From Rhizobium acidisoli (GTDB lineage: Bacteria > Pseudomonadota > Alphaproteobacteria > Rhizobiales > Rhizobiaceae): a stretch of 64,000 bases of DNA. Where the stretch lies: contig NZ_CP035002.1 of NCBI RefSeq assembly GCF_002531755.2, positions 744,001 through 808,000 on the forward strand, written 5' to 3'. Both the position numbers and the translations under genes were made by a program. Every line of letters begins with the position of its first letter. Position 1 is the first letter of the stretch. The notes below the pieces were generated by a model. It was not told the DNA's origin and ran no database searches. It saw only the letters and a list, made by a program, of their open reading frames with translations. Of this stretch, positions 1-8,810 are shown piece by piece.

Positions 1-375
1 GGCATCGTCAACGGCATCCTGAATGTCGAGGCGATCCGCACCGCACAGGAAAAGTTCGGCAAGCGGACGCTGACCGGTGACGAAGTGCGATGGGGCTTCG
101 AACATCTGAAACTCGACGAAGCCAAGGTCGCTGCACTCGGCGCCAAGGACCTGTTCCACTCCATCAACGTCTCCTGGGACAACCACGAAGGCGATGGCTA
201 CGTGACCTTCCAGCAATGGGATGGCAAGAAGTGGAACGTCGTCTCCGACTGGATCGCGCCGGACTGGAAGCTGCTGCGCCCGATCATCGAAAAATCCTCG
301 GAAGCCTACGCCAAGGAAAAGGGCATCAAGCTGCGCACGGCGGCCGATGCCGAAGGCATCGCGACCACGAACTGA
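1..375 (+). CDS. ABC transporter substrate-binding protein, C-terminal part (branched-chain amino acid type)
   Basis: The window opens inside this gene; 124 codons remain before a TGA at 373-375. The tail reads like the end of a LivJ/Leu-Ile-Val-type periplasmic binding protein, with a conserved WDN..G.GYVTFQQWDG stretch followed by a W..PDW segment and a short charged C-terminus. Such proteins deliver a small solute to an inner-membrane importer. The next gene on the same strand is a LivF-like ATPase, which supports the assignment. The substrate cannot be told from the fragment, and the signal peptide and ligand pocket lie outside the window. Confidence 0.8.
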   Translation, partial: GIVNGILNVEAIRTAQEKFGKRTLTGDEVRWGFEHLKLDEAKVAALGAKDLFHSINVSWDNHEGDGYVTFQQWDGKKWNVVSDWIAPDWKLLRPIIEKSSEAYAKEKGIKLRTAADAEGIATTN

Positions 376-473
376 CGATCTGAGGGATGGCGCAAGCCGC
401 CATCCCTTATTCCCATACGCGGTGCAGCAGATACCTGCGGCGCGCCCCACTTGCTGATTTTGGAACGAGCGAC

Positions 474-1253
474 ATGTCCGACGAAACGATCCTTCTTGAT
501 ATCAAGTCCGTGCATGCCGTCTACAACAAGACGATCAACGCCCTGAACGGCGTGAGCTTTCAGTTGCGGCGCGGAGAAATCCTCGCCCTTCTCGGGTCAA
601 ACGGCGCCGGCAAGACGACGGCGTTAAAGGCCATCTCGAACCTGTTGCCGGCCGAACGGGGCCAAGTGACATCGGGCACGATCCGTTTCGAAGGGCGCGA
701 TGTGCTGACTGAAAACCCTGCCAATCTGGTGCGATCGGGACTGGTGCAGGTGCTCGAAGGGCGGCATTGCTTCAAGAGCCTGTCGGTCGAGGAAAATCTC
801 ATCTCCGGCGGCCTCGGACGCTCGTCATCCAGGCGCGAGATCGCTGCCGACCTCGAGCGCACCTATGCCATTTTTCCCCGGCTCAAGGAGAAGCGTCGCA
901 CGTCGGCGGGGCTTACGTCAGGCGGCGAGCAGCAGATGACGGCGATCGGCCGTGCGCTGATGTCGCGGCCGCGGCTGCTTGTTCTCGACGAGCCCTCCAT
1001 GGGCCTGGCACCGCTCGTAATCAAGGATATCTTCCGTTCGCTCAAGGCGTTGAACCGGGAGGACGGGCTTTCCATTCTGGTTGCCGAACAGAATTCGACG
1101 GTGGCGCTTCAATACGCCGATCATGCCACCGTCATCGAAAACGGCGTCGCCGTGCTGTCGGGTTCCGCCGCCGAATTGCGCAGCCGTGACGACATCAAGG
1201 TTTTTTACCTCGGGGAAGGCGCCGCCTTCGCTCACGACAGGCCGGCGGCCTGA
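474..1253 (+). CDS. livF: ABC transporter ATP-binding protein, LivF-like
   Basis: This is a 259-residue ATPase subunit of a branched-chain-amino-acid-type importer that powers uptake at the inner membrane. It has the Walker A motif GSNGAGKTT, the signature TSGGEQQM, the Walker B segment LLVLDEPSMGLAP and the LivF-typical LVAEQN switch region. The start at ATG 474 was chosen over the longer in-frame ORF from 387 because it gives the usual LivF length and N-terminus. The gene lies about 100 bp after the binding-protein gene on the same strand and 37 bp before an SfnB-like gene. The transported substrate may be something other than amino acids. Confidence 0.88.
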   Translation: MSDETILLDIKSVHAVYNKTINALNGVSFQLRRGEILALLGSNGAGKTTALKAISNLLPAERGQVTSGTIRFEGRDVLTENPANLVRSGLVQVLEGRHCFKSLSVEENLISGGLGRSSSRREIAADLERTYAIFPRLKEKRRTSAGLTSGGEQQMTAIGRALMSRPRLLVLDEPSMGLAPLVIKDIFRSLKALNREDGLSILVAEQNSTVALQYADHATVIENGVAVLSGSAAELRSRDDIKVFYLGEGAAFAHDRPAA

Positions 1254-1290
1254 TCCAATCTCACATCCGTCACTTAGAAGGGAGACCAGA

Positions 1291-2529
1291 ATGAACGTCA
1301 TTGCCAAGACAGACAGGGTTGCCGTACCCGGCGTTAAGCGGCCGGAACAGCCCGCGCATATCATCAAGGATGATGCAGAGGCGATTGCCGTTGCCCACCG
1401 GCTCGCCGCGGAGTTCGTCAAGGGTTCTGCAGATCGTGACCGCGAGCGGATCTGGCCAGCGGTAGAGCTGGACGCTTTCTCGCAAAGCGGGCTCTGGTCG
1501 ATCAATGTGCCCAAGGCGTTCGGCGGACCGGAAGTGTCCTATGTCACGCTTGCAAAAGTGGTCGAGATCATTTCCGAGGCGGATTCGTCGATTGGACAGA
1601 TCTCGCAGAACCATCTCGGCGTCGTCGCGGCGATCCGTACGGTTTCAGACAAAGCGCAGCAGGAACTGTTGTTCGGCGAAATCCTCAAGGGCACCCGGTT
1701 CGGCAATGCCTTTTCGGAATTCGGCTCCAAACGTGCGGTCGATTTTGAAACCGGGTTTGTCGACAACGGCGACCACGTGGTGGTGAACGGTCGGAAATTC
1801 TATTCGTCGGGCGCCTTGCTCGCTCATAAGGTGCCGATCGTGGCGCTCGATGACGACGGCCGCGCCTGGTACGCGATCGCCGATCGCGATGCGCCGGGTT
1901 TGACCGTGATCGACGACTGGTCGAGCTTCGGCCAGCGAACAACGCTCTCGGGCACGGTCATTCTCGACAATGTCAAAGTCGATAAGGCCTGGCTTGTTCC
2001 GGGATATAAGGGTTATGACAAGCCGACAGCGGACGGGGCCATCTTCCAGATCATCCAGGTTGCCGTCGATACCGGCATCGCCTCGGCGGCGATCAAGGAG
2101 ACGATCGACTTCGTCCGTACCAAGTCTCGTGCCTGGGTCGATAGTGGCCTCGACCATGCCTGGGACGACCCTTACACGATCCAGGCGGTCGGCGCCCTTC
2201 AGCTCCGCCTGCATGCGGCGCAGGCACTGCTCGAGAAAGCCGGGCATGCGATCGACCGAGCGGTTGCCGATCCCAATTCCGATACCGTGGCGGAAGCCCA
2301 GGTCTTCACGGCCGAGGCCAAGATCCTCTCGACCGAGATCGCCATCGAGGCGACCAACAAGCTGTTCGAACTGGCCGGCACCCGCTCGACGCTTGCCGAA
2401 CACAATCTCGACCGCCACTGGCGCAATGCACGGACCCACACGCTGCACGACCCGGTGCGGTGGAAATACGCGATCCTCGGCAAATACTTCCTCAATGGAG
2501 AGAAGCCGCCGCTGCACGCCTGGAGCTAA
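1291..2529 (+). CDS. Acyl-CoA dehydrogenase-family flavoprotein, SfnB-like
   Basis: This 412-residue protein of the acyl-CoA dehydrogenase fold most resembles the SfnB / DszC-type subgroup, whose members are flavin-dependent monooxygenases or dehydrogenases in organosulfur use. Supporting segments are the N-terminal helical domain, the beta-domain (RFGNAFSEFG ... GRKFYSSGA) and a C-terminal helical domain ending ELAGTRSTLAEHNLDRHWRNARTHTLHDP, typical of this subgroup. A ribosome site (AGAAGGGAGA) sits just before ATG 1291. It follows livF by 37 bp, so uptake and oxidation of one compound by a single operon is plausible. The exact substrate is inferred only from family. Confidence 0.82.
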   Translation: MNVIAKTDRVAVPGVKRPEQPAHIIKDDAEAIAVAHRLAAEFVKGSADRDRERIWPAVELDAFSQSGLWSINVPKAFGGPEVSYVTLAKVVEIISEADSSIGQISQNHLGVVAAIRTVSDKAQQELLFGEILKGTRFGNAFSEFGSKRAVDFETGFVDNGDHVVVNGRKFYSSGALLAHKVPIVALDDDGRAWYAIADRDAPGLTVIDDWSSFGQRTTLSGTVILDNVKVDKAWLVPGYKGYDKPTADGAIFQIIQVAVDTGIASAAIKETIDFVRTKSRAWVDSGLDHAWDDPYTIQAVGALQLRLHAAQALLEKAGHAIDRAVADPNSDTVAEAQVFTAEAKILSTEIAIEATNKLFELAGTRSTLAEHNLDRHWRNARTHTLHDPVRWKYAILGKYFLNGEKPPLHAWS

Positions 2530-2620
2530 GACAGGCCGCGCTTCGGGCCTTTGAAAATCAGAATATCGCGGTGGCGGGAGAGAGTTCATCGCCACTGTTT
2601 CCTGTTATTTCAGTCTCAAG

Positions 2621-2667
2621 AGTTCCATAAATACCTCTTACGCCACTGACACTGAAAATAGCGGGGT
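2621..2667. repeat. 47-bp dispersed repeat, copy A
   Basis: This stretch matches 34389-34435 in the same orientation at 43 of 47 positions; the identical core is TGACACTGAAAATAGCGGGG. Copy A lies 103 bp before the DUF5615/DUF433 module and copy B 62 bp before a PIN-toxin remnant. It has no coding content that I can recognise. It could be an insertion-sequence end, a recombination footprint or part of a mobile toxin-antitoxin cassette. Confidence 0.7.
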
Positions 2668-2769
2668 TAGAGGTGCTGGCACGGCGAGAACAGTCAGCCC
2701 CAGCTTTGGTGCTGTGAGGTTCGCGCTTCGAGGATACGGTCTGAAGACCGGGAAGTTAAGGGGACGTGA

Positions 2770-3147
2770 CTAAGCCGCCGGAATCGAATATCGCGTGAGA
2801 ACCGCATCCTCGCCATCGAGGGTCACTTCGATGACTTCGTTGATTATATCCTGGCCTCCTGCCAAATCCTGCAGTATGAGGGCAAACAATTCTCGTTGCT
2901 GCGCGGGAAGCACCTGCGGCACGATGATCACCAGGCCCGCATGCAATTCCTCTTTCGCGTACAGCTTCCGGAAGTCGCGGGCGTTGTTCGTGACGAACGC
3001 GAAATCCTCCTCGATGATCCGAGGCATTAGATCCCAGTCGGTTTCGCCGCTCAGTCCCAGCCAGTTCACATGGAAGCAATCGTGACCGTGCGATTGAGCC
3101 ACGGCCACGAGAGACGTGTGAAGGCATTCATCGACAAGAAACTTCAC
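2770..3147 (-). CDS. DUF5615 PIN-like protein (probable toxin)
   Basis: This 125-residue protein begins MKFLVDECLHTSL, the DUF5615 signature with the acidic DE pair near the N-terminus, and has the conserved FVTNNARDFRKLY motif in the middle. DUF5615 proteins are small PIN-like nucleases usually paired with a DUF433 partner, taken to be toxin and antitoxin. It starts with GTG and its first base pair overlaps the stop of the upstream DUF433 gene (GTGA, 4-bp overlap), so the two are translationally coupled. Toxicity is inferred from the family. Confidence 0.85.
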   Translation of the reverse strand: MKFLVDECLHTSLVAVAQSHGHDCFHVNWLGLSGETDWDLMPRIIEEDFAFVTNNARDFRKLYAKEELHAGLVIIVPQVLPAQQRELFALILQDLAGGQDIINEVIEVTLDGEDAVLTRYSIPAA

Positions 3148-3776
3148 GAGGTCGAGCCAGACGGTTTGGAGACATTCTCGTTCCGAAGGCTCAGGTGCTT
3201 CACGGATTTCACCTTCAGGCCTTGCTCCGAAAGCTTCCGCGGACGTCCTCTGGCGGGATGGGCCGCAACCCAGATCTCCGCAAGTTCCACCATTCGCTCG
3301 GTGAGCGAAGGATAGCCCTCGACGATTTCCGCTGTACTTGCACCTTGGGTCTTCATCGCGGCAATCGTTCGCACCGGAACGCGGGTTTGCTTGAAAACCG
3401 GCTCGCCACCCACGACCCCTTTCACGCTTTCAATCATTCGTTCGGCTTCTCGAAGCGCCTCGGCCCGCGCGGCCAGTTGTTCTCGTGCCCGCGCAACGTC
3501 GATAATGAGATAGTCGTCTGCCCTAACAGTTTCGGCATCGGGATTCTGATCGATCGTATCGAATAAGCGCTTGCGGCGCTCGGCAGACAAGATCGATCCG
3601 ACGCCGTACCAGAGCTTCAACCGAAGCAGATCCTCATCGGTGAGTGCTCGACCCCTGCTACCAACGAGATGAGTCTCGATGATGCGCTTGTCGATCGCAT
3701 TGTGCACCGATTTTACGCCGATCTCGCTGACAGCCGCCGCCTCGGCAGGCGTGTAGGCATATGATGTGCTGGTCAT
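3144..3776 (-). CDS. DUF433-domain antitoxin-like protein
   Basis: This is the upstream partner of the DUF5615 gene, 210 residues. The N-terminal half resembles a DNA-binding domain (YTPAEAAAVSEIGVKSVHNAIDKRII). The DUF433 region follows (VVGGEPVFKQTRVPVRTIAAMKTQGASTAEIVEGYPSLTERMVELA), a winged-helix fold common in antitoxins. ATG 3776 was preferred over ATG 3782 because AAGGAG lies 7 bp before it. The coupled stop/start and a perfect palindrome over its ribosome site point to an autoregulated module. Confidence 0.82.
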   Translation of the reverse strand: MTSTSYAYTPAEAAAVSEIGVKSVHNAIDKRIIETHLVGSRGRALTDEDLLRLKLWYGVGSILSAERRKRLFDTIDQNPDAETVRADDYLIIDVARAREQLAARAEALREAERMIESVKGVVGGEPVFKQTRVPVRTIAAMKTQGASTAEIVEGYPSLTERMVELAEIWVAAHPARGRPRKLSEQGLKVKSVKHLSLRNENVSKPSGSTS

Positions 3777-3780
3777 AATC

Positions 3781-3798
3781 ATTCTCCTTGTGGAGAAT
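3781..3798. promoter_or_regulatory. Perfect palindrome over the DUF433 ribosome site
   Basis: ATTCTCC and GGAGAAT form a 7-bp perfect inverted repeat with a 4-nt loop. It contains the AAGGAG ribosome site of the antitoxin gene, read on the minus strand. It could be the operator bound by the antitoxin or toxin-antitoxin complex, or an RNA hairpin that hides the ribosome site. Confidence 0.55.
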
Positions 3799-4521
3799 AT
3801 ATAATGCAGGTGACGTCCCCCGTAAACAACCGGTGGAGCTTTTCTATCTCGCTTCTGCTATTGGTGGGCACTTTTGCAGCGGCCGTTCAGTCACGCGAAA
3901 ACAGCGCCTCCGCCCAGGCAAGGTATTTGCTCGTGCCCGATCTTCACTTGGATGCCGTTGAGGATCAAGAGCCGGACAATTCAGAAGATTGGCTCTCGCT
4001 TATTATGGCAGCAGTGTGATCGCTTCTGCTCCCATCAGGCTTGGGACGTGTCCGTACACGTCAACTGCTGGCTTCGGCTGCTGCCAACACCTTACCTTCG
4101 GCCGCGGCATCTCTTTCGACTTGGATCGCCAACTGAGTAAAGTTAGCTCGGCGGTAACGTCGTTGAAACGGCGGCGAGGTCCTCTCCGTGGTGCAAATGA
4201 CGCGAGACGCTCGTTGCGCAGACAAGCGGGAGCGCCATCCGGCGGTGAACCTTCTGAAGTATTCAATCTGTGAGGGTTCGTCCTCAGCGAGCACGGTTGC
4301 CGGATCCAATCACAGTTTTATATATTTGCGAAAGCAAGCTTGAGTTGAGCAGGTAGCCTCTAAGCAAATGGAAAGGCTGGAGTCTCGGTTTACGACAATT
4401 GACGGTCTGACGAGGCACAGCGCCGGCAACCGGACGAGGAATTCCCGATCATATGGCGTTTGTCTCATCCCACAGCGCCAAATGCCGTTAGCTATGTCAG
4501 AAGTCACGCAAAAGGATACTC
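3799..4521. other. No recognisable gene
   Basis: This 723-bp stretch holds only short overlapping reading frames without a family signature, including an 82-codon frame on the minus strand at 4061-4309. No terminator, tRNA or repeat stands out. At its start GTGACGTCCCC (3810-3820) is an imperfect inverted copy of GGGGACGTGAC (2760-2770), so near-matching ends bracket the DUF5615/DUF433 module. Confidence 0.5.
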
Positions 4522-5652
4522 ATGATACGGGTGACAATCTTCTTTGCTATTGCGGTATGCGCTGGACCCGCGCACGCAGACCAAGTGCCCTTCTTCGCCG
4601 GACCTGATGCGCCTGACTATACGGCGAAGATGATCGAGCATGACACATATAATGACAAAGGCGGCCGACAAAGGTTGGTCCAGCACCACAACGGCTTGAC
4701 GCGTGTTGAGGAAAAAAGTGAGGAGAACGACGTCGTCTATTACGGGCACTTCTTCAAGAACCTTGTTTTGAGCGCGAGCAAAGAGGATGGCGAAATTGTT
4801 CGGTTCGCGGTCAGTCAGGTAGAACCGTCTCAGGACCATCATCGCATCAGAGAGGTCAGGGAGAGCAACGATGTCGAACTCGTGGGCGGCGAGAAGTGTC
4901 GCTGGCGGGAGCTAGTCCGGCGAAGGAACGACGACAATCCCGAGTCACTTTGGTTCACTTGCCTCACTGACGACGGGATAGAGATCGCAACGAAAGTACT
5001 TTTCTCCAGTAGAGAGGTAATGTCCGAGACACGGCTCATCGAGCTCCGGCGGGAGCCTGTGCCGGATGAGGCAGTGCGACCGCCAACGCAGCTTTTTCAA
5101 GCCAGCACTTGGCTCAAGCGGTTGCCAAGCTATGACGATTACACTCCGAATGTTGGAGACTTCGAGGCAAGGCTGGTCGGCAACAGATCCCAAGAAAGAT
5201 TGTTGCGTCATTACCCCTGGTGGCTCCGACAGCGTGACGGCAAGGACGGATCTATTCGGGTAACTGTTTGGAACGAACTGGAAGAGCAGGGGCTCTATTA
5301 TTCCGCATCCAGCGGGGAGCGTAGGTTCGAAGCTGTCCGCTCAATGAGGAACCCAGGATCGTTCTTGAAGAGCTTTCACGATGCGTATGGCATGATGGAC
5401 ATGGGAAAGCGCGATCTGATCCTTGGCGAGGATTGCGCATGGTTTGACCGGACGCCGAATTCAGCCGATGCGGGCCTGAGGCAATGTCTCACTTCCGACG
5501 GCATCCCGCTATTGGACGAACATTGGTCGGGTTGGGGTGTTGGTGAAACTTTCAAGATCGTGGCCTTGACCCGCCGGCCTGTGAGCATGGACGAAATGCA
5601 GCCGCCTCGTGATTATCTCGATCCCGCAGCCTGGGGATTGGTAGTGAAATAG
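4522..5652 (+). CDS. Secreted protein with two repeated halves, function unknown
   Basis: This 376-residue protein starts with a clear signal peptide (MIRVTIFFAIAVCAGPAHA, cleavage after AHA). The rest is two related copies of one domain. Each copy has a conserved Cys/Trp element (EKCRWRE about residue 123; EDCAWFD about 304), then a Cys and a DGI step (FTCLTDDGI; RQCLTSDGI), and ends in a matching tail (LIELRREPVPDEAVRPP; KIVALTRRPVSMDEMQPP). The spaced cysteines suggest a disulfide in each copy in the periplasm or outside the cell. No catalytic motif is seen and I do not recognise the family. Flanking DNA has no operon partner. Confidence 0.75.
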   Translation: MIRVTIFFAIAVCAGPAHADQVPFFAGPDAPDYTAKMIEHDTYNDKGGRQRLVQHHNGLTRVEEKSEENDVVYYGHFFKNLVLSASKEDGEIVRFAVSQVEPSQDHHRIREVRESNDVELVGGEKCRWRELVRRRNDDNPESLWFTCLTDDGIEIATKVLFSSREVMSETRLIELRREPVPDEAVRPPTQLFQASTWLKRLPSYDDYTPNVGDFEARLVGNRSQERLLRHYPWWLRQRDGKDGSIRVTVWNELEEQGLYYSASSGERRFEAVRSMRNPGSFLKSFHDAYGMMDMGKRDLILGEDCAWFDRTPNSADAGLRQCLTSDGIPLLDEHWSGWGVGETFKIVALTRRPVSMDEMQPPRDYLDPAAWGLVVK

Positions 5653-6269
5653 CAAAAGGCGGGACGTGAGTGCCAGATGAGGGCTGCGATGTCGGACCCA
5701 CTCTCCACTGCTCACTCTGCATTTGATGGCGTTTTTTGGCTATCGGCTCAAGTAAAGGCCCGCAGTTCGAATACGGTCAGGCGCGAGACGGCTGGTACGA
5801 CGTGTACTAAGGCACTTATTGGGACTGCCCTTGGAGCCAGGATCGATTGCATGCCTGTCGCAGCTGATACGTTAGCGATGCTCGACTTGAGCTTGTCAGC
5901 AAAACCTCAGTAATCTTGACATTGCTTCAGAAGCCATCTGAATAGAACGTTCCTATCTCGCTGACACGACGAGAGCTTTCGATACGAGTGCCCTGCTTGT
6001 TGCTGTGGCGTTCACGTTTTGGGCGAAGAAGATCGCATAATGGATCGACCGGAACACACGCCGAAGTGGGGAGTGGCGGAAAGCAGTCCGTAGGCGCGGC
6101 TTCATTCACGTTGCTTGGCTGCAGGAAGCTGCTGCGGATAGATGCCGTGCATCACAGACGAGCGCTTCGAAAGGCCGCGACGAGTTATTCGTTCCCCCAG
6201 ATGTAGGTTTGACCGACACTCATTCGTCATAAAGGCGTAACCTCAATCGATCGGTCACGGAGAACGCAA
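5653..6269. other. No recognisable gene
   Basis: No frame in this 617-bp stretch has a convincing start and family signature. A short in-frame stretch near 5760-5812 (EYGQARDGWYDVY then a stop) looks protein-like and may be a remnant, but I cannot name it. Confidence 0.4.
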
Positions 6270-6843
6270 ATGGCCAAGGTCGCTTTCAATATCAGCATGT
6301 CGCTCGACGGCTTCATTACCGCAGGAAACCAGACCAGAGAGGAACCACTCGGCGAGAACGGCGAATTTCTTCACGAATGGTTCTTCAACGGCGGCGCAGA
6401 GGGCGATGCATATGCGCAACGCCTCACCAGCAATGTTGGCCGTGATCTGCGGGCGCAAATGCTATGACGACTCGATTCCATATTGGGACGAAAACGGACC
6501 AACAGGGTCGCTAAAGCTGCCGCTTTTCGTCGTCACCCACCGGCCGTTACTCGCCTCGCACAGCACTGGAATCTATCACGCGGTTGGGACAATTCTCGAC
6601 GCGGTGAAGCAGGCGAAGTCGGCGGCCAGAGGCAAGGATGTGAGCCTCATGGGCGGAGCCGATATCTTTCGTCAAGCACTGGCCGGCGGGCTCGTCGACG
6701 AGATCGAGTTGCATATCGTGCCGGTGCTCTTTGGCGCCGGGACTCGCCTGTTTGACACGCTGCCCGAGCAAATCAAGCTTGACCCCACCAGCATGCTCGA
6801 GACGCCGCTCGCTCGGCATATCGCCTATCGTGTTGTGAATTAA
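6270..6843 (+). pseudogene. Dihydrofolate reductase / RibD C-terminal family protein, frameshifted
   Basis: The first frame (ATG 6270, preceded by GGAGAACG) reads MAKVAFNISMSLDGFITAGNQ, the hallmark start of RibD-C/DHFR-like reductases, and runs to the LTSNVG region. The rest, VICGRKCYDDSIPYW through FVVTHRP, VSLMGGADIFRQAL and VDEIELHIVPVLFGAGTRLFD, continues in another frame. The junction lies near 6438-6442, where the pattern suggests loss of two bases (GGCGCC to GGCC). Members reduce pterin- or pyrimidine-like substrates. The total length (about 190 codons) is normal for the family, so a single indel is the only obvious lesion. Confidence 0.8.
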
Positions 6844-7040
6844 GCGAACGCAATCAGCCCTGTCTGACTAGGGTCCAATCCCACAAATTTGCTATATGCC
6901 ACACGGGTGAAATCGCCGGGTCAGCAGTTCGAATCCTTTCAACTATTGGAATGGCTGATCTGCGCCATGACACTGAGACGCAGAGGGTAGCCGCTTAGCT
7001 CGGCTTTAGTGCGCGGGGTCGCCCAGATCAACCCATTAAA

Positions 7041-7337
7041 TTATTCGCCGAACAGGATTGCGCCATAGTTCGTTGCGCCATGCAGGACATGGATGATGAT
7101 CACCTTCGCTTTCTCAACGCGGTAGAAGATCAGATAGTTGCCATGAACACGTCGACGGACACCATGGTGCTCGTAGCGGGGAACAAGGGGGAAACCGTTG
7201 GGGCTGTCGACGAGGTCTTCGCACTTGCTGCGGAGCTCGCGGACGAATGAAAGGGCGCGGCGTGGATTGTCCCACGCGATGTAATCGGCGATCTGCTCAA
7301 GATCGTTCTCCGCCTCTTCGGAAAATTCAAGGATCAT
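7041..7337 (-). CDS. parE: RelE/ParE-family toxin
   Basis: This 98-residue protein has the ParE layout: MILEFSEEAENDLEQIADYIA at the N-terminus, RALSFVRELRSKCEDL in the helical hairpin, and the strand region VRRRVHGNYLIFYRVEKAKVIIIHVLHGA at the C-terminus. ParE toxins usually inhibit DNA gyrase. Its start overlaps the stop of the upstream ParD gene by 4 bp (ATGA), the usual order antitoxin then toxin. Confidence 0.9.
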   Translation of the reverse strand: MILEFSEEAENDLEQIADYIAWDNPRRALSFVRELRSKCEDLVDSPNGFPLVPRYEHHGVRRRVHGNYLIFYRVEKAKVIIIHVLHGATNYGAILFGE

Positions 7338-7600
7338 GCCGATTTTTCGGCCTGATCAGCCATCACGCTGTACTTTGCCTCGAGCCGGTCGAAGACATCG
7401 TTCGCCGGCTTAGTCCGGCCCGCCTCGGCATCGGCAATGCCGCGCATGATGGAAGCATCCAGTGCCGCAAGCCGGGTCTCCCGGTCCTGAACAAGTCGAA
7501 CACCTTCGCGGAGGACTTCGCTTTTCGAGCCATAGCGACCTGTATCGACAAGTTGCTGGATATAGGTTTCGAGCTGCTTTCCCAGGTCGGCACTAATCAT
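7334..7600 (-). CDS. parD: ParD-family ribbon-helix-helix antitoxin
   Basis: This 88-residue protein begins MISADLGKQLETYIQQLVDTGRYGSKSEVLREGVRLVQDRE, a classic ParD ribbon-helix-helix DNA-binding domain, followed by an acidic toxin-binding tail with F-R-L-E residues. ATG 7600 was chosen because GGAG lies 6 bp upstream; a longer frame exists but would start inside the operator palindrome. It overlaps parE by 4 bp. The palindrome at 7605-7628 supports autoregulation. Confidence 0.9.
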   Translation of the reverse strand: MISADLGKQLETYIQQLVDTGRYGSKSEVLREGVRLVQDRETRLAALDASIMRGIADAEAGRTKPANDVFDRLEAKYSVMADQAEKSA

Positions 7601-7604
7601 TCTG

Positions 7605-7628
7605 GTCTCCATCGGTTTTGATGGAGAC
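7605..7628. promoter_or_regulatory. parDE operator candidate
   Basis: GTCTCCATC and GATGGAGAC form a perfect 9-bp inverted repeat separated by 6 bp, lying just before the parD start and including its ribosome site. ParD proteins repress their own operons by binding such sites. Confidence 0.6.
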
Positions 7629-7908
7629 AAGATATGCCGTTTATCAACTATTATCAAGCGTGATCGTTTTCTCTCTCTTTCCGCCGGCCATTGTTACCTC
7701 GGCTATCTGGCTGAAGACACCTTCGACGATCATCTTGGCCTGGGCATTACCCAGCGGACGGAATCTTGTCGGCAGAACCATTATGGTTGTCATGAAGCAC
7801 AGTCTCATCTGCGCTTGGATGTCCTTCAGATGCGACATAAAAGTAGCGCAACTGCTGGGGCGTCGGTTCGAATCCGTTCAAGGCGTCCACTTTGAACCCC
7901 CGCCCAAC

Positions 7909-8535
7909 TCATTTCTTCGGCTTGGGTTGGTACAGCCGCCGTTTGACGTTTGAGCGCAGGGCGCTGCGGAGATCTTTGTTCACAACTGAAAGGTCGAACC
8001 ATTCCGGGTCAAAGTAGCCGCCACACCACCGGATGGTTTCGGCGTATTCGGGATCTTCCCGGTCGGCGATGATCTCCAGGAACCGCTCATATCCTGACAC
8101 GCCACCAACATCTTCGGGCGGTCACGCCCTTTCGCCGGCGACGCAGCTGCCGTGTTTTGGCGTAGCAGCGAGTGTCAGGAACTCCTCCACTGCGACGGTG
8201 TGCCGCCAGCCATCCCCGAAATCGTAATAGTAGCTGAAGACAGCACCTTGCTCGAAGTCAAGCAAGCGAACCTCTTCCTGATCGAAGACGCGAGGATCGT
8301 CATCAGCCGCGTCCTCCATCAGGGTCTCGACGTCACCATACCGCAGACCACCAATGCGGAACTCGTAGAGATGATAGTTCCACCAGTTGAACGCGGCCTG
8401 AATTCCGAGATGCAGATGCTCCAGGTTCCAATGGACCGGCAGGACTAAACCACGCCAGACGTCCGGCTGGATCTCGTCGATGGAAACTCTGATCTGCACA
8501 GCGTTTGCGGCTTTGAACATGGCACGAATGAACAA
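7909..8535 (-). pseudogene. Plasmid pRiA4b ORF-3 family protein, interrupted by an in-frame TGA
   Basis: The frame reads VQIRVSIDEIQPDVWRGLVLP ... HLHLGIQAAFNWWNYHLYEF ... YYYDFGDGWRHTVAVE, the diagnostic core of the pRiA4b ORF-3 / IS1096 TnpR-like family. The family motif CPPEDVGG is present, but its cysteine codon is TGA (8122-8124); the same frame then continues PPEDVGGVSGYERFLEII ... EWFDL to 7909. A single substitution (TGC to TGA) therefore splits a full-length gene of about 208 codons. The family's role is not established. Confidence 0.85.
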
Positions 8536-8810
8536 GGTCGGATGATCATCGCCGAGAAGGCGATGGGATTGTCATGGTATTCGAATTGGATCGTCCCGGA
8601 CGGCGATCTGCCAGCTTGTGTAGCCTATGAGGCTCACTATCCCTGGGGTAACCCGAACTGGAGCATCGCGCGGCCGATACGCTATCGGAATTCTGCATCG
8701 AAATTCTTCCGCCGGAACGAGAAGAGACGTGTGCGTCTGATGCAACGACATGTCCATGTTGTCGAAATGTTACGTCCGGCATCGAGCATGGATGACGATG
8801 GCTGTGGGAT
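8536..8810. other. Uncertain small frame on the plus strand
   Basis: A 97-codon frame (8542-8835) starts 7 bp from the pRiA4b-type gene and is divergent from it. It has no recognisable motif and overlaps the next pseudogene, so I do not call it a gene. Confidence 0.3.

Noticed and set aside
4061..4309. 82-codon open frame on the minus strand
   Set aside because: Unsupported composition and start; no recognisable motif.
6930..6960. tRNA-like T-arm sequence GTTCGAATCC
   Set aside because: The flanking bases do not pair as a T-stem and no acceptor or anticodon arm is present. Similar motifs at 7870-7890 and 34436-34450 fail the same test.
8122..8124. Selenocysteine codon
   Set aside because: No downstream hairpin of the bacterial SECIS type was noticed and a point mutation is far simpler.
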